In this document: one piece after another, positions 6,368 to 13,576 of the stretch
How the letters are laid out: the number at the start of each line of letters is the position of its first letter
How positions within the stretch are numbered: the stretch's first letter is position 1
DNA from: a virus
Length of the DNA stretch: 22,786 bases
Direction: 5' to 3' (one strand)
Virus record (IMG/VR): IMGVR_UViG_3300013131_001784
Location: 1 to 22,786 of that record
Position numbers and translations under genes: made by a program
Notes under the pieces: model-generated
The model's database searches: none
Told to the model about the DNA's origin: nothing
What the model saw: only the letters and a program-made list of their open reading frames with translations

Positions 6368-7485
6368 GCGACCGTCGTGAGGTAGGTATCCGACCCGCGC
6401 ACGTCGCGGAAACGGACCCAACCGCCCTTACCCTTCTTGGAGACCGAGAAGCGGACGGTGTCGCTGGAGTGACCCTCCAGAACCTTGGAGATGTAGACGT
6501 GGGAGATCGGGAAGCCGCCGTCCGGGAGGTCCGGAACGTCGTCAGACTTCTTCCCTTCGCCGAGCGTCTTGAGGCTGAGGGAGATCGGCTTCCCCTGAGC
6601 GGAAGCCATCGAGAGGAACACCTCTCCAGCCTTCGTCGATCCCATACGGAGGAGAGTGTCATCCCATCGAGCCCCTGCCGCCAGGAACCGAATCGAAGCG
6701 AGAACGTCGCTCTTCGGGAGGTCCCACCAGTAGTCGTCCTCGACCGTCCAATCGACGGCGATGTCCGGAAAACGGCTCCCGAACTTCGACTCCCCGTACA
6801 CGGCTCCGTCTGACCCCTTGAAGAACAGGGCGCGATCCGACTCCAGAACCTCGACCTCGGTTTCCTTACACGAGGCGAGGAACGAGGAGGCGGAACCGAG
6901 ATCCTTGCCAAACACCCGGATAGACGATCCCTCCATCCCGGCGATCTTGCTGAGAGCGACGGCCATCTGATCCGTCGAGTAGAGGCACCCGCCCCGGAAC
7001 TCTGCCACGCACAGGTGGGGAGCCTTCTGCTCCTGATCGTAGACGAATGACTTGGCGTGATTCAGCGCGTCGTGGAGCCGGTTCGCCGGAATGGTCGCGG
7101 TCTTGGTCGCCCCTGCGAGAACCTCGTCCCAGTACGGGAACAGGTCGGGGTCGAGACTGGCAAAGACGTTCTTGCCGCGACCCGTCGAGACGAGGATCTC
7201 ATTCGACTCGCCCGACGTAATCGTCAGGGTCGAATCGTCCGAGAGCGCCTCCATCAGATAGGCGATGCGCTTGGCCTCCACGGTGAACGACTTGCCCGCC
7301 TCTTCAACAGTCGCCACGACCGGACACGAAGAGAACGTGCGCCCCGAATAGGACAGAACCTCTACCTTCCCGTCCTTCGGTCGGAAGAGGTAGTGGGTCG
7401 AAATGTCCCCGCCTCCGGGGGCGACGGTGTTGGATACGATCTTGAGAGTAGCGTCCAGGTCGCGCTTGGCCAGCAGAATCTTCAT
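6349..7485 (-). CDS. dnaN: Sliding clamp, DnaN (beta)-like
   Basis: 378 aa, close to the ~366 aa of bacterial beta clamps, which are three-domain rings. The N-terminus MKILLAKRDLDATLKIVSNTVAP matches the first helix and strand of DnaN (MKFxVxRxxLxxxLxxVxxxV). Repeating features follow: FTVEAKRIAYLMEALSDDSTLTI, IPANRLHDALNHAKSFVYDQ, and LYSTDQMAVALSKI, which match the domain 1/2 pattern (TDxxRLA). Domain 3 is divergent; the usual C-terminal PMRL is replaced by VAWMKVA. ATG 7485 has a GAGG at 5 nt. The clamp would tether the phage polymerase to DNA; its loader subunits are at both ends of the window. It lies between a small coiled-coil protein and the Rad50 C-half, an unusual placement. A clamp is clearly the best call, though the identity to DnaN is low. 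Confidence 0.83.
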   Translation of the reverse strand: MKILLAKRDLDATLKIVSNTVAPGGGDISTHYLFRPKDGKVEVLSYSGRTFSSCPVVATVEEAGKSFTVEAKRIAYLMEALSDDSTLTITSGESNEILVSTGRGKNVFASLDPDLFPYWDEVLAGATKTATIPANRLHDALNHAKSFVYDQEQKAPHLCVAEFRGGCLYSTDQMAVALSKIAGMEGSSIRVFGKDLGSASSFLASCKETEVEVLESDRALFFKGSDGAVYGESKFGSRFPDIAVDWTVEDDYWWDLPKSDVLASIRFLAAGARWDDTLLRMGSTKAGEVFLSMASAQGKPISLSLKTLGEGKKSDDVPDLPDGGFPISHVYISKVLEGHSSDTVRFSVSKKGKGGWVRFRDVRGSDTYLTTVAWMKVA

Positions 7486-7496
7486 GTTACCTCACG

Positions 7497-7757
7497 TCAG
7501 AGATACGGTTTCAAAGCCTTTTCGGCAGAGTCGAGCTTGGTCTCGAACTGACGAAGAGAAGTCTCAATGGTGGATTCCAGCTTGGAAATCGTGTCGTCCA
7601 GCGTATCCGGGTCGAGATTCTTCGCTCGACACTCCTCGCGAACGGACTCCAGAGCCCTCTCCGATTCCTCTAGGCGACCTAGTAGGCGCTGGTGACGGGT
7701 TGCTAGCTCGTCCCGACGCTTCGCCGCCGCGTCGATGCGCGTCTTGAAGTCGCTCAT
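7497..7757 (-). CDS. Small coiled-coil protein, 86 aa
   Basis: ATG 7757 has a perfect AAAGGAG; the TAA stop of the preceding nuclease gene lies inside that ribosome site (TAAAGGAG). Nearly all of the sequence is charged heptad-like helix: RIDAAAKRRDELATRHQRLL, then EESERALESVREECRAKNL, a break at DPDT, then DDTISKLESTIETSLRQFET. There is a single cysteine (C43). No enzyme motif is seen. It lies between the Cas4-like nuclease and the clamp, within the split Rad50-Mre11 cluster. It may be an accessory coil of that complex (inference); helical hairpin proteins of this size can be many things. Translation and packing support the gene as real. Confidence 0.72.
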   Translation of the reverse strand: MSDFKTRIDAAAKRRDELATRHQRLLGRLEESERALESVREECRAKNLDPDTLDDTISKLESTIETSLRQFETKLDSAEKALKPYL

Positions 7758-7766
7758 GGATCTCCT

Positions 7767-8756
7767 TTACGCCTTCGGCTTACCGAAACCGTCCCCTAGA
7801 CCGAACTCGACCATTCCGCCGGAGGACTCGATGACCGACTCGGCTTCGGACTTCGGGCGCTTCGTGCGAACCTGTACCGTCGATTTACGGGCGTCGCACA
7901 CGTTCTGGTAGTCGCAGAACCGGCACGCCTTCGACGAGGGGGTCGCGTCGAAGTGCTCCTTCACGATGGCCTTGTACGTCTCTTGGGCGCGGTGGGCGAC
8001 GACCTTGAGGTCGTCCTTCTGGAACGGGATGTCCACCAGCCCCGTCCACTCAGACGGGTCGCCCTCGTGTTCCTTCGGAGGGGAGCCTTCGGGATACCGG
8101 AAGTAGATGAACGCGAGCTTCGACGGGAGCGTGTGGTAGGCGAGGTAGAAACAGAGCGCGTACCACCGGAGTTGGTCGGGGTTCGTGTACTTGCCGGGGT
8201 TGAGCGAGTTCTTGCCGTCGTAGATGGAGAGCCCCGCGTCGTCCCGCCGGATGATGAGATCCGGTCGCCCCGCGATGGGTACGTTCCCGTCGAGCATCGT
8301 AGACAGATCCACCTCGGCCTTCGCGTAAGGGCCGAGCAGACGGTTGCGCTTCATCGTCTTGAGGTAGCCGAGCACCCCGTCGATACACACCTGAAGCATC
8401 GCCTCCCGCGAGGGGGCCTCGTTCCAAAGGGGGTCTTTTCCCTCGGCGGCGTGCTTGAGGAACCTACGGGGAGACTCTAGGGCGAACTCCTTATGAACGA
8501 TCTGGGTGAGGTTGTCCGCCAAGCTCGCAGGCTCGCGCCAAAGCTCGTCGTTGTAGAGCCGCTCCATCGTCGCGGCGATAACCGTCCCCATGAGCGCGTG
8601 ATGCTCGCTGGATTGCTCCTCGACGGGAACCGGCTTGGAGCGACCGGGACCGCCTCCTACGTCGATGGTGCCGTAGCCTCTCGACCAGAGGAACTTCTGC
8701 GGGCACTCCTCGTAGGACTCGATGTTGCTCCAATAGAGCTTGAAGGGGCGGGCCAT
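7767..8756 (-). CDS. Cas4/RecB-type PD-(D/E)XK nuclease with predicted Fe-S cluster
   Basis: 329 aa from ATG 8756. Nuclease motifs: E148 in AEVDLS, GRPDLIIR with D166, YDGKNS with D180 and K182, and the RecB/Cas4 motif QLRWYA with Q195 and Y199. Four cysteines are arranged as in Cas4 and AddB: C18 near the N-terminus (YEECPQKF) and C278, C281, C287 (CRFCDYQNVC) at the end. These normally bind a 4Fe-4S cluster that staples the fold. Such enzymes resect or trim DNA ends. It follows the Mre11-like gene, so it probably works in double-strand break processing or replication-recombination rather than CRISPR adaptation; there is no cas1, cas2 or array here. The spacing to the upstream gene is 9 nt, with a weak ribosome site (GTAAAGTC element). 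Confidence 0.88.
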   Translation of the reverse strand: MARPFKLYWSNIESYEECPQKFLWSRGYGTIDVGGGPGRSKPVPVEEQSSEHHALMGTVIAATMERLYNDELWREPASLADNLTQIVHKEFALESPRRFLKHAAEGKDPLWNEAPSREAMLQVCIDGVLGYLKTMKRNRLLGPYAKAEVDLSTMLDGNVPIAGRPDLIIRRDDAGLSIYDGKNSLNPGKYTNPDQLRWYALCFYLAYHTLPSKLAFIYFRYPEGSPPKEHEGDPSEWTGLVDIPFQKDDLKVVAHRAQETYKAIVKEHFDATPSSKACRFCDYQNVCDARKSTVQVRTKRPKSEAESVIESSGGMVEFGLGDGFGKPKA

Positions 8757-8765
8757 CCCAAGACT

Positions 8766-9740
8766 TTACCGTCCGCCCGCCTTTTCGACGTAGAGAACCG
8801 CCTGTTCTTTCACCTCGTCAGGTACGCCGGGGAGGTTGCGAATCGCGTCCCGAAGCGAGGTCTGAGACGAGGGGGAGAGCACCGCTTGGAGGTGGTCCAC
8901 GAACTCCTCCGTCATCGACGCCCGGAGGTCGGTTTGGTCCTTCGCCACGAGGTCGAACACCTCGGAAGCGGGGGCGTGGCGGAGCGGAATCTTCGTCGCC
9001 TCGACTCCCTCGGGGGAGAAGTCGATCCGAGCGACTGACGGGATACGGGTGAGGTCGTCTTGAGAGAGCGACCCCCGCGTGAGGCTCCCGATGTTGACGA
9101 CGGTCTTGCCGCCGGGAGTCTCAACGATGCCTTGGTCCTTGTGCCAATGACCGAAGCAGAACACGTCCCCGTCGAACCCGTCGAGGTCGGCGTACTTGAT
9201 CACGTCCTCGGACTCAAAGAGCATCCCGCCGTCCTTCGACGCGAGAACGTGGGCGATCACGACGAGGTAGTTCTCGTCGCCCTTCTTGATGCGCCGGAAC
9301 CGCTCTAAGTCGTAGCTCGTCCCGTGATACGGCACGCCGACGACCCGGACCTTGGTCGCCCCGTCCGTAAAGACGGCTTCGTGCTCATCGTAGCACCGCC
9401 GGAACGCCCCCGACTCGTACATCACGCCGAGCGGTTGTTGCGGAAGGAACGTGTAGTCGCCGTACACGCAATCGTGATTGCCGACGTTCGCGTAGACGGG
9501 GCACGGGTAGGCGCGATGGACCTCGATGGCCTGACGAACGAGCGCGTGCGAGTTACGGGAGGGGCTCTTCAGGTCGAAGAAGTCCCCGCCGTCGAGTACC
9601 GCCGTCGCCTTGAGGTCGCGGGCTAGATCCCCCACGTTGGCGAGCTTCCGAAGCACCGTCTCGGTCCAGTTGTCCGTGCGGGACCGGGGGGTGTGATCCG
9701 ACAAGTGAACGTCGGTGCGCCAGAGGAGGGTGATAGCCAC
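8766..9740 (-). CDS. sbcD: Mre11/SbcD-like nuclease
   Basis: 324 aa, starting with GTG at 9740. All calcineurin-like metallophosphoesterase motifs are visible: D10-x-H12 (RTDVHLSD), GGD53 (LDGGDFFD), GN88H89D (ANVGNHD), a histidine in VVIAHV, and GHWH (CFGHWHKD). This is the double-manganese centre of Mre11/SbcD/T4 gp47. After residue ~250 a capping region and a helical tail (DEVKEQAVLYVEKAGGR) follow, comparable to the Rad50-binding end. With the Rad50 halves it would form an ATP-driven endo/exonuclease that processes broken or hairpin ends and feeds RecA. No Shine-Dalgarno lies at the normal distance; the only candidate (AGAGG) is in a small hairpin upstream (9743-9758). Confidence 0.92.
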   Translation of the reverse strand: MAITLLWRTDVHLSDHTPRSRTDNWTETVLRKLANVGDLARDLKATAVLDGGDFFDLKSPSRNSHALVRQAIEVHRAYPCPVYANVGNHDCVYGDYTFLPQQPLGVMYESGAFRRCYDEHEAVFTDGATKVRVVGVPYHGTSYDLERFRRIKKGDENYLVVIAHVLASKDGGMLFESEDVIKYADLDGFDGDVFCFGHWHKDQGIVETPGGKTVVNIGSLTRGSLSQDDLTRIPSVARIDFSPEGVEATKIPLRHAPASEVFDLVAKDQTDLRASMTEEFVDHLQAVLSPSSQTSLRDAIRNLPGVPDEVKEQAVLYVEKAGGR

Positions 9741-9742
9741 GG

Positions 9743-9758
9743 AGAGGTTACGCCCTCT
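9743..9758 (-). promoter_or_regulatory. Short hairpin over the only candidate ribosome site of the Mre11-like gene
   Basis: On the minus strand, AGAGG can pair with CCTCT around a 6-nt loop (GCGTAA) just before GTG 9740. The purine-rich AGAGG is the only candidate ribosome site, and the stop codon (TAA) of the upstream gene lies in the loop. The arrangement suggests translation coupled to that of the upstream gene. The stem is only 5 bp. Confidence 0.35.
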
Positions 9759-10347
9759 TTAGCTCGGGGTGGTTCGTCTCTAGCCAAGAGATCGCCTCAC
9801 GCCCCGCCTTCGACATCACGATCCCGTTCTTGATCGAGACGTAGTGCGACTTGAGCATCTTCTCGGCGAGGCTCGCATCCTCGGCGCGGAGGTGGTAGCT
9901 CGACACGAGCGCGTCCACGACCCACTCGATCTTGTTGTCGTCAGTGTGGCCGGTGAGCCACCGCTCGACGGCGAGCCCCGCCGCGTAAGCGTCTGCCTCG
10001 TACTTGACGCGGGCCTCAGCCTCCGCGAGGTAGAGCCACGCGAACTTCAGCCCGGACTCCTGAAACTGTAGGACGTGTTGGCACTCGTGGGTCAGGATCT
10101 CAATGAACAGCAACGGGTCATCCCGGTGCGGCTTCGGCATATAGATGCGGGAGCCGACCGTCGTGGTGAAGCGGGACTTGAAATCGTCCCCCTTGGCGAC
10201 GCCCGTCGCCCCAAAGAACCGGGCGAGGTCGAACCCTGTCGCGATGGCGTCCATCTCGGGGGCGCTCTCCTTCGCGACGACCGCGCAGTCGAACCGCTCC
10301 TCCATGTACGCGCCGAACACCTTGGCGACTGCCTTGAGGTCGGTCAT
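9748..10347 (-). CDS. Putative HExxH zinc-dependent peptidase-like protein
   Basis: 199 aa from ATG 10347, with GGGAG 6 nt upstream. The core motif is ILTHECQHVLQF: H87-E88-C-Q-H91 fits HExxH with a long helix, and the downstream helix EAEARVKYEADAYAAG offers a third ligand (E117 or a nearby acid), the pattern of gluzincin-like peptidases. The residues before it (FTTTVGSRIYMPKP then LLFIEIL) look like the edge strand and helix of a zincin. There is no signal peptide or membrane segment, so a cytoplasmic role is expected. Its substrate is unknown. It directly follows the lipoprotein gene and precedes mre11. HExxH occurs by chance fairly often; the acidic helix at the right distance makes a metal site likely, but peptidase activity is not shown. 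Confidence 0.68.
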   Translation of the reverse strand: MTDLKAVAKVFGAYMEERFDCAVVAKESAPEMDAIATGFDLARFFGATGVAKGDDFKSRFTTTVGSRIYMPKPHRDDPLLFIEILTHECQHVLQFQESGLKFAWLYLAEAEARVKYEADAYAAGLAVERWLTGHTDDNKIEWVVDALVSSYHLRAEDASLAEKMLKSHYVSIKNGIVMSKAGREAISWLETNHPELKRA

Positions 10348-10350
10348 CGG

Positions 10351-10590
10351 TCACTCCCCCGTGCAAGCGGCTTGAGGGACACACGCATGGACCCCGTCAG
10401 AGGTCATACAGCACACACCCCCCACCTCAGTGCATGAAACGTCCCCGACCGGGGTCCACCGCCCCGTGCCCGAACAAACGTAAGGACGGTCGTTCATGCA
10501 CGTCGTCGTGTTGGGACGGCAACCGTCTTGCGGGGGCAAACAGCTCCCCGCCGCGAACAGAAACACGCTAACCGTGAGTAGCTTCATCAT
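10351..10590 (-). CDS. Cys-rich secreted lipoprotein-like protein, 79 aa
   Basis: The start ATG at 10590 (or 10587) has GGAG at 4 nt and overlaps the Rad50 N-half by 23 nt. A short signal sequence (MMKLLTVSVFLFAAGSC) ends in a lipobox-like AGS-C17; the -3 Ala is acceptable but not ideal. The mature part is small and carries eight further cysteines (24, 31, 39, 53, 60, 61, 70, 76) in the arrangement C-x6-C-x7-C-x13-C-x6-CC, with YVCSGTGRW and GVCCMTSDG. This pattern resembles the many small Cys-rich surface proteins in myxobacterial genomes (impression, no search). It would be exported and disulfide-bonded. A lipoprotein is odd inside a replication operon; superinfection exclusion or another host-envelope role is possible. 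Confidence 0.65.
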   Translation of the reverse strand: MMKLLTVSVFLFAAGSCLPPQDGCRPNTTTCMNDRPYVCSGTGRWTPVGDVSCTEVGGVCCMTSDGVHACVPQAACTGE

Positions 10591-11662
10591 GGGTCTCCAT
10601 CCCGCACGTCGGGCACACGCCCGCCTCAGATAGAAGCGTCGATAGGCTCTCGCGGGACTCTCTTACTTCGACTGCGGACTTTTCGGACTCTTGCCGGAGG
10701 CTCGACAAAGACTGAACCCTCAATCGCAGTACGTCCCGTAACGCCGCCGCCGCAGTCAGGAGAGCTACCGACCCGCCTACGTCTAGCGAGGGGAGGTCTA
10801 TCCCCTTCGCGGCGTCGAGAGCTGAACGGGAGTCGAGTACGGCTTGGTTGGCAGATACCAGCCTAGCGAGAGCCGACCGGACCCACTCTAGCGCGGCGGA
10901 ACCCTTCGACGCTTTCGATAGCGACGAGTCCTCCAGGTCTAGGAGCGTCCTCAGCGGCGCGAGGCGGTCTGCCTCTTTCTGCGCGAGGGAGAGACGATCC
11001 CGAAGCGCCCGAGCCTCGGATAGCTTCAATCGAAGGGAGACAATCTCGACTTGAAGAGACTGGGTTTCTCGGACCTGAGCGAGAGCGCCCTCTAGCCCGT
11101 CGAACTTCTTGACGGAGGACTCGTGCTTGGAGGCATCTTCCTGACGGAGCTTGAGATCGCTCGCCGCCGTGCGCCGGTCAGACTGAGCGTTGCGGAGCGC
11201 CTCGTTCAAGACGCCCACACGGGTCACGTCCGAGACGGCCTCGGCGAGCACCGACCCCGGTTCGTCGATCAAGAACACCTGACCGACGAACTGATGGGCG
11301 AACTGCGGCCAAAGCTCGCGACCCGCCGCCTCAACGGGCTGCACCCCCAGAGAGGTCATCTCCGGGGGTGCGCCTTGGCCGACCTTGTTGAGCGTCTGAC
11401 CGTCGAGGACGTAGCGATTTACCTTCTCGCCCTTCTCCCACACGAGCGAGCGCCCGTCCGCGAAGTCGAGCGAGACCTCGCACGACGCCTTGCCGTGGCG
11501 GACGTACTTGGTCCCGCGAGCGTTCGTGAACGCCCCGTAGACGGCCCGGATCATCGCCGTCTTGCCGGAGTTGTTAGGTCCGGTGACGACGGTGAGCCCG
11601 TCCACGTCTAGCGAAGCGTCCTCGATGCTCTGGAAGTTCTTTACCCGAAGACGGAAGGGCAC
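10568..11662 (-). CDS. sbcC: N-terminal half of split Rad50/SbcC ATPase, ending at the zinc hook
   Basis: 364 aa from GTG 11662. It begins MPFRLRVKNFQSIEDASLDV, with Walker A GPNNSGKT (28-35), the typical start of Rad50/SbcC/gp46. A Q-loop-like region follows (QFAHQFVGQVFLIDEPGS), then ~190 residues of coiled coil (about 155-345) and a zinc-hook motif C350-P-T-C353 (EAGVCPTCG). The protein stops 11 residues later with THDEATHG. In complete Rad50 a second coil and the Walker B lobe would follow the hook. Here these are encoded by the gene at 5735-6367, so the split falls at the apex of the coiled coil. The mature complex would need both, plus Mre11 (8766-9740). I found no frame continuation downstream that would make this a simple frameshift; the next gene is unrelated. 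Confidence 0.9.
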   Translation of the reverse strand: MPFRLRVKNFQSIEDASLDVDGLTVVTGPNNSGKTAMIRAVYGAFTNARGTKYVRHGKASCEVSLDFADGRSLVWEKGEKVNRYVLDGQTLNKVGQGAPPEMTSLGVQPVEAAGRELWPQFAHQFVGQVFLIDEPGSVLAEAVSDVTRVGVLNEALRNAQSDRRTAASDLKLRQEDASKHESSVKKFDGLEGALAQVRETQSLQVEIVSLRLKLSEARALRDRLSLAQKEADRLAPLRTLLDLEDSSLSKASKGSAALEWVRSALARLVSANQAVLDSRSALDAAKGIDLPSLDVGGSVALLTAAAALRDVLRLRVQSLSSLRQESEKSAVEVRESRESLSTLLSEAGVCPTCGMETHDEATHG

Positions 11663-11681
11663 GGCAGACTTTACGCCCGCC

Positions 11682-12929
11682 TCACGAGAAGTCGGGTTCG
11701 TCCTCGGCGCTCGCTGCCTTCTGGGCGTCGGTCTTCGGAACGAAATCCGAGAACAGATCGTCCTCTACCGGCTCCGCGTCGTCGCCCAGATCCGTCGGGG
11801 CGGCGGTAGCGCCGAGCTTCGGAGCGACCTGAGCGAAGAGGGCGGGGAGGTTCCCCTTGTCCTCGCCGATCTGCTTGATGAGGGAGTCCATCCCTTGGGC
11901 GCGGATCGGACCCTTGGGCGCGGTCGGCCAATCGTACCAGGCCCCGCCCTTGTTGACGATCTTGTAGGCGATGGCGAGGTCCACGACGCTGCGGGTGTTG
12001 TCGATGCCGGTGCCCGACTTCAGGTAGAACTTCTGCTCGTGGTGAACGGAGTCGCTGACCTTGCACTTGTCGAGCTTGGCGAGAACGAGGGTGCCCGTCA
12101 CCATGTCCTCAGGCTTTCCGGTGATGGCATTGAACTGCTTGGTCTTCTCCTTCATAAAGACCCGCAGCATCATCCGGACCGCTGAGTAGAATTTCCACGC
12201 CTCGCCGCCCTGCGCCTCGCTATCGGGACCGTGGCCGGTGGTGGCGATCTTCTTGCGGAGCTGGGAAATACCGATGACCGCCGTGTTGGTCTTGGAGATC
12301 AGCGACTTGAACTTCGGGAGGAACTGCGACCACTTCTGAGCGACGAGGCCGATACGGCTCTGAGCGCCCTCTTCCTTGATGTCGCGGTGGTAGAGATCCT
12401 CGGGGACCGCCGCGCCGACCGAGTCGATGACGATAAGGTCCACGCCCTCGCTCGCCATCTGGACCATGATCTTCAGCCCCTCCTCCAGCGTCTCAGGCTG
12501 CATGAGAAGGAAGCGGGACTCGTCGCTGACGGGAACCCCGAGCGCGGCAGCGTAGCGGGGTTCGACCTCGTTCTCCCAGTCGATGTAGACGCAAGTGCCC
12601 CCGGCGTTACACACGGAAGCAGCGGTCGAGAGAGCGAGCGTCGTCTTGCCTGCGCCTGCGTTGCCGTAGAGGTTGAGGATACGCCCACGGGGAATACCGG
12701 GGCACGGAGCGACGCCGTACTGATTGGGACGACCTCCGATGAGGAAGTCCACGATGATCGACCCCGTGGGGATATGGGGCATCGACTGCCGGAGTGCGTT
12801 GTCCGTCAGAGGAACTACGTGATCTTCCTTGATGACGCCCTTGAGAGCCGCGCGAGCCCTCTGGAGGGGGCTGAGGTTCTTTGCCGGGACGGGAGTTGCT
12901 ACCATCGTTTCCTTCTTCTTCGCTGCCAT
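11682..12929 (-). CDS. recA: RecA/UvsX-like recombinase
   Basis: 415 aa from ATG 12929 (MAAKKKETMVATP), preceded by GAGG about 11 nt upstream; an earlier in-frame ATG at 13001 lies inside the previous gene and lacks homology. Walker A is GNAGAGKT (89-96); the catalytic-Glu motif reads VYIDWENEVEP (E119); Walker B is VDLIVIDSVGAAVP (D169). The DNA-binding L2 region follows AVIGISQLRKK. The protein should form the presynaptic filament for strand exchange. The C-terminus is acidic and ends EDEPDFS, as in RecA/UvsX tails. It lies between SSB/UvsY-like genes upstream and the Rad50-Mre11 genes downstream, consistent with a recombination-dependent replication operon like that of T4. Confidence 0.95.
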   Translation of the reverse strand: MAAKKKETMVATPVPAKNLSPLQRARAALKGVIKEDHVVPLTDNALRQSMPHIPTGSIIVDFLIGGRPNQYGVAPCPGIPRGRILNLYGNAGAGKTTLALSTAASVCNAGGTCVYIDWENEVEPRYAAALGVPVSDESRFLLMQPETLEEGLKIMVQMASEGVDLIVIDSVGAAVPEDLYHRDIKEEGAQSRIGLVAQKWSQFLPKFKSLISKTNTAVIGISQLRKKIATTGHGPDSEAQGGEAWKFYSAVRMMLRVFMKEKTKQFNAITGKPEDMVTGTLVLAKLDKCKVSDSVHHEQKFYLKSGTGIDNTRSVVDLAIAYKIVNKGGAWYDWPTAPKGPIRAQGMDSLIKQIGEDKGNLPALFAQVAPKLGATAAPTDLGDDAEPVEDDLFSDFVPKTDAQKAASAEDEPDFS

Positions 12930-12955
12930 TGTGTAGTCGCCTCGTTGGGTGTGGG

Positions 12956-13576
12956 TCAGGAGCTTGTCTTCAAGACAGACTCGGAGCGGATTTCGTCCCA
13001 CGCAGCGCGAGCGTTGCGGAGCGCGTCCTCGGCGGTCTTACTCTTACCGCCGACGCCGTTGATGAAGCAAAAGACGCCCTCGGGTTCGCCGTCATCGTTC
13101 CGGTAGAACTTCACGCAGTCGTTCGTGTCGGGCGTGCTGGCGTACTTGAGGACCGTCTCGGTAAGCGAGCTTAGGGGCGGATCGCTGGTCGGAACCGGGG
13201 TGCCGGTAGCTTCTGCCAATCCCAACTCATCGCGTCGAGCGAACAGCCAATCACGGAAGATGAGCCAATCGCGAGTATCGAAATCCGCGCCGATCTTCCC
13301 GAATCGACCGTGGTACTCGTCGATTTCTCGACCTAGCTGGTCGCAATCCTGCGCGCTGAGAACATCGCGGTGCCGCTTCATCAAGTCTTGGATGAGCCCC
13401 GGCATATATGTCTGTCGCCCGAGCGAGTACCGCATCGAACAGAACAAAAGCGTCCGTAGGTCGCGCCCCTCGACGGGTTGCTCCCGGTCAATCGGAGGAA
13501 TCGGGCGCTTGGGACCAGCGGAAGTAGCGGTCTTCTTCGCGGAAGAGGAGGCCCTTTTTGATTGTCTTTCCGGCAT
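12956..13576 (-). CDS. Unrecognised protein with RYxLGR motif, 206 aa
   Basis: The ATG at 13576 has GAGG at 5 nt although it overlaps the RuvC gene by 89 nt. Residues 1-35 are Lys/Ser/Pro-rich and probably disordered. A globular domain from ~40 to ~115 has the motif MRYSLGRQTYMPGLIQDLMK (R49-Y50, L52-G53-R54), which I associate with an uncharacterised domain found in many phages. The C-terminal ~45 residues (VKFYRNDDGEPEGVFCFING, then SKTAEDALRNARAAWDEIRS) resemble the partly formed beta-sheet and helix of HicB-type small domains (weak). No enzyme motif. Position between ruvC and recA suggests a DNA-processing or accessory role. I cannot name the function. Confidence 0.7.
   Translation of the reverse strand: MPERQSKRASSSAKKTATSAGPKRPIPPIDREQPVEGRDLRTLLFCSMRYSLGRQTYMPGLIQDLMKRHRDVLSAQDCDQLGREIDEYHGRFGKIGADFDTRDWLIFRDWLFARRDELGLAEATGTPVPTSDPPLSSLTETVLKYASTPDTNDCVKFYRNDDGEPEGVFCFINGVGGKSKTAEDALRNARAAWDEIRSESVLKTSS

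Noticed and set aside
7767-8756. CRISPR-associated Cas4
   Set aside because: No repeats, cas1 or cas2 in the window; the operon is a recombination cluster, so a phage repair nuclease is more likely.
10568-11662. Rad50 N-half as a frameshifted full-length gene
   Set aside because: The downstream sequence in all minus frames encodes unrelated, well-formed genes (lipoprotein, HExxH protein, Mre11); the C-half lies 4.2 kb away with its own start.
11562-12185. Plus-strand open frame (207 aa) across the Rad50 N-half/recA junction
   Set aside because: Same reasoning: antisense to two genes with clear motifs; no recognisable domain.
12231-13106. Long plus-strand open frame (291 aa) opposite recA
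   Set aside because: It lies antisense to a certain RecA gene, is rich in Arg/Gly/Asp/Leu as expected from GC-rich antisense frames, and has no motif or ribosome site.
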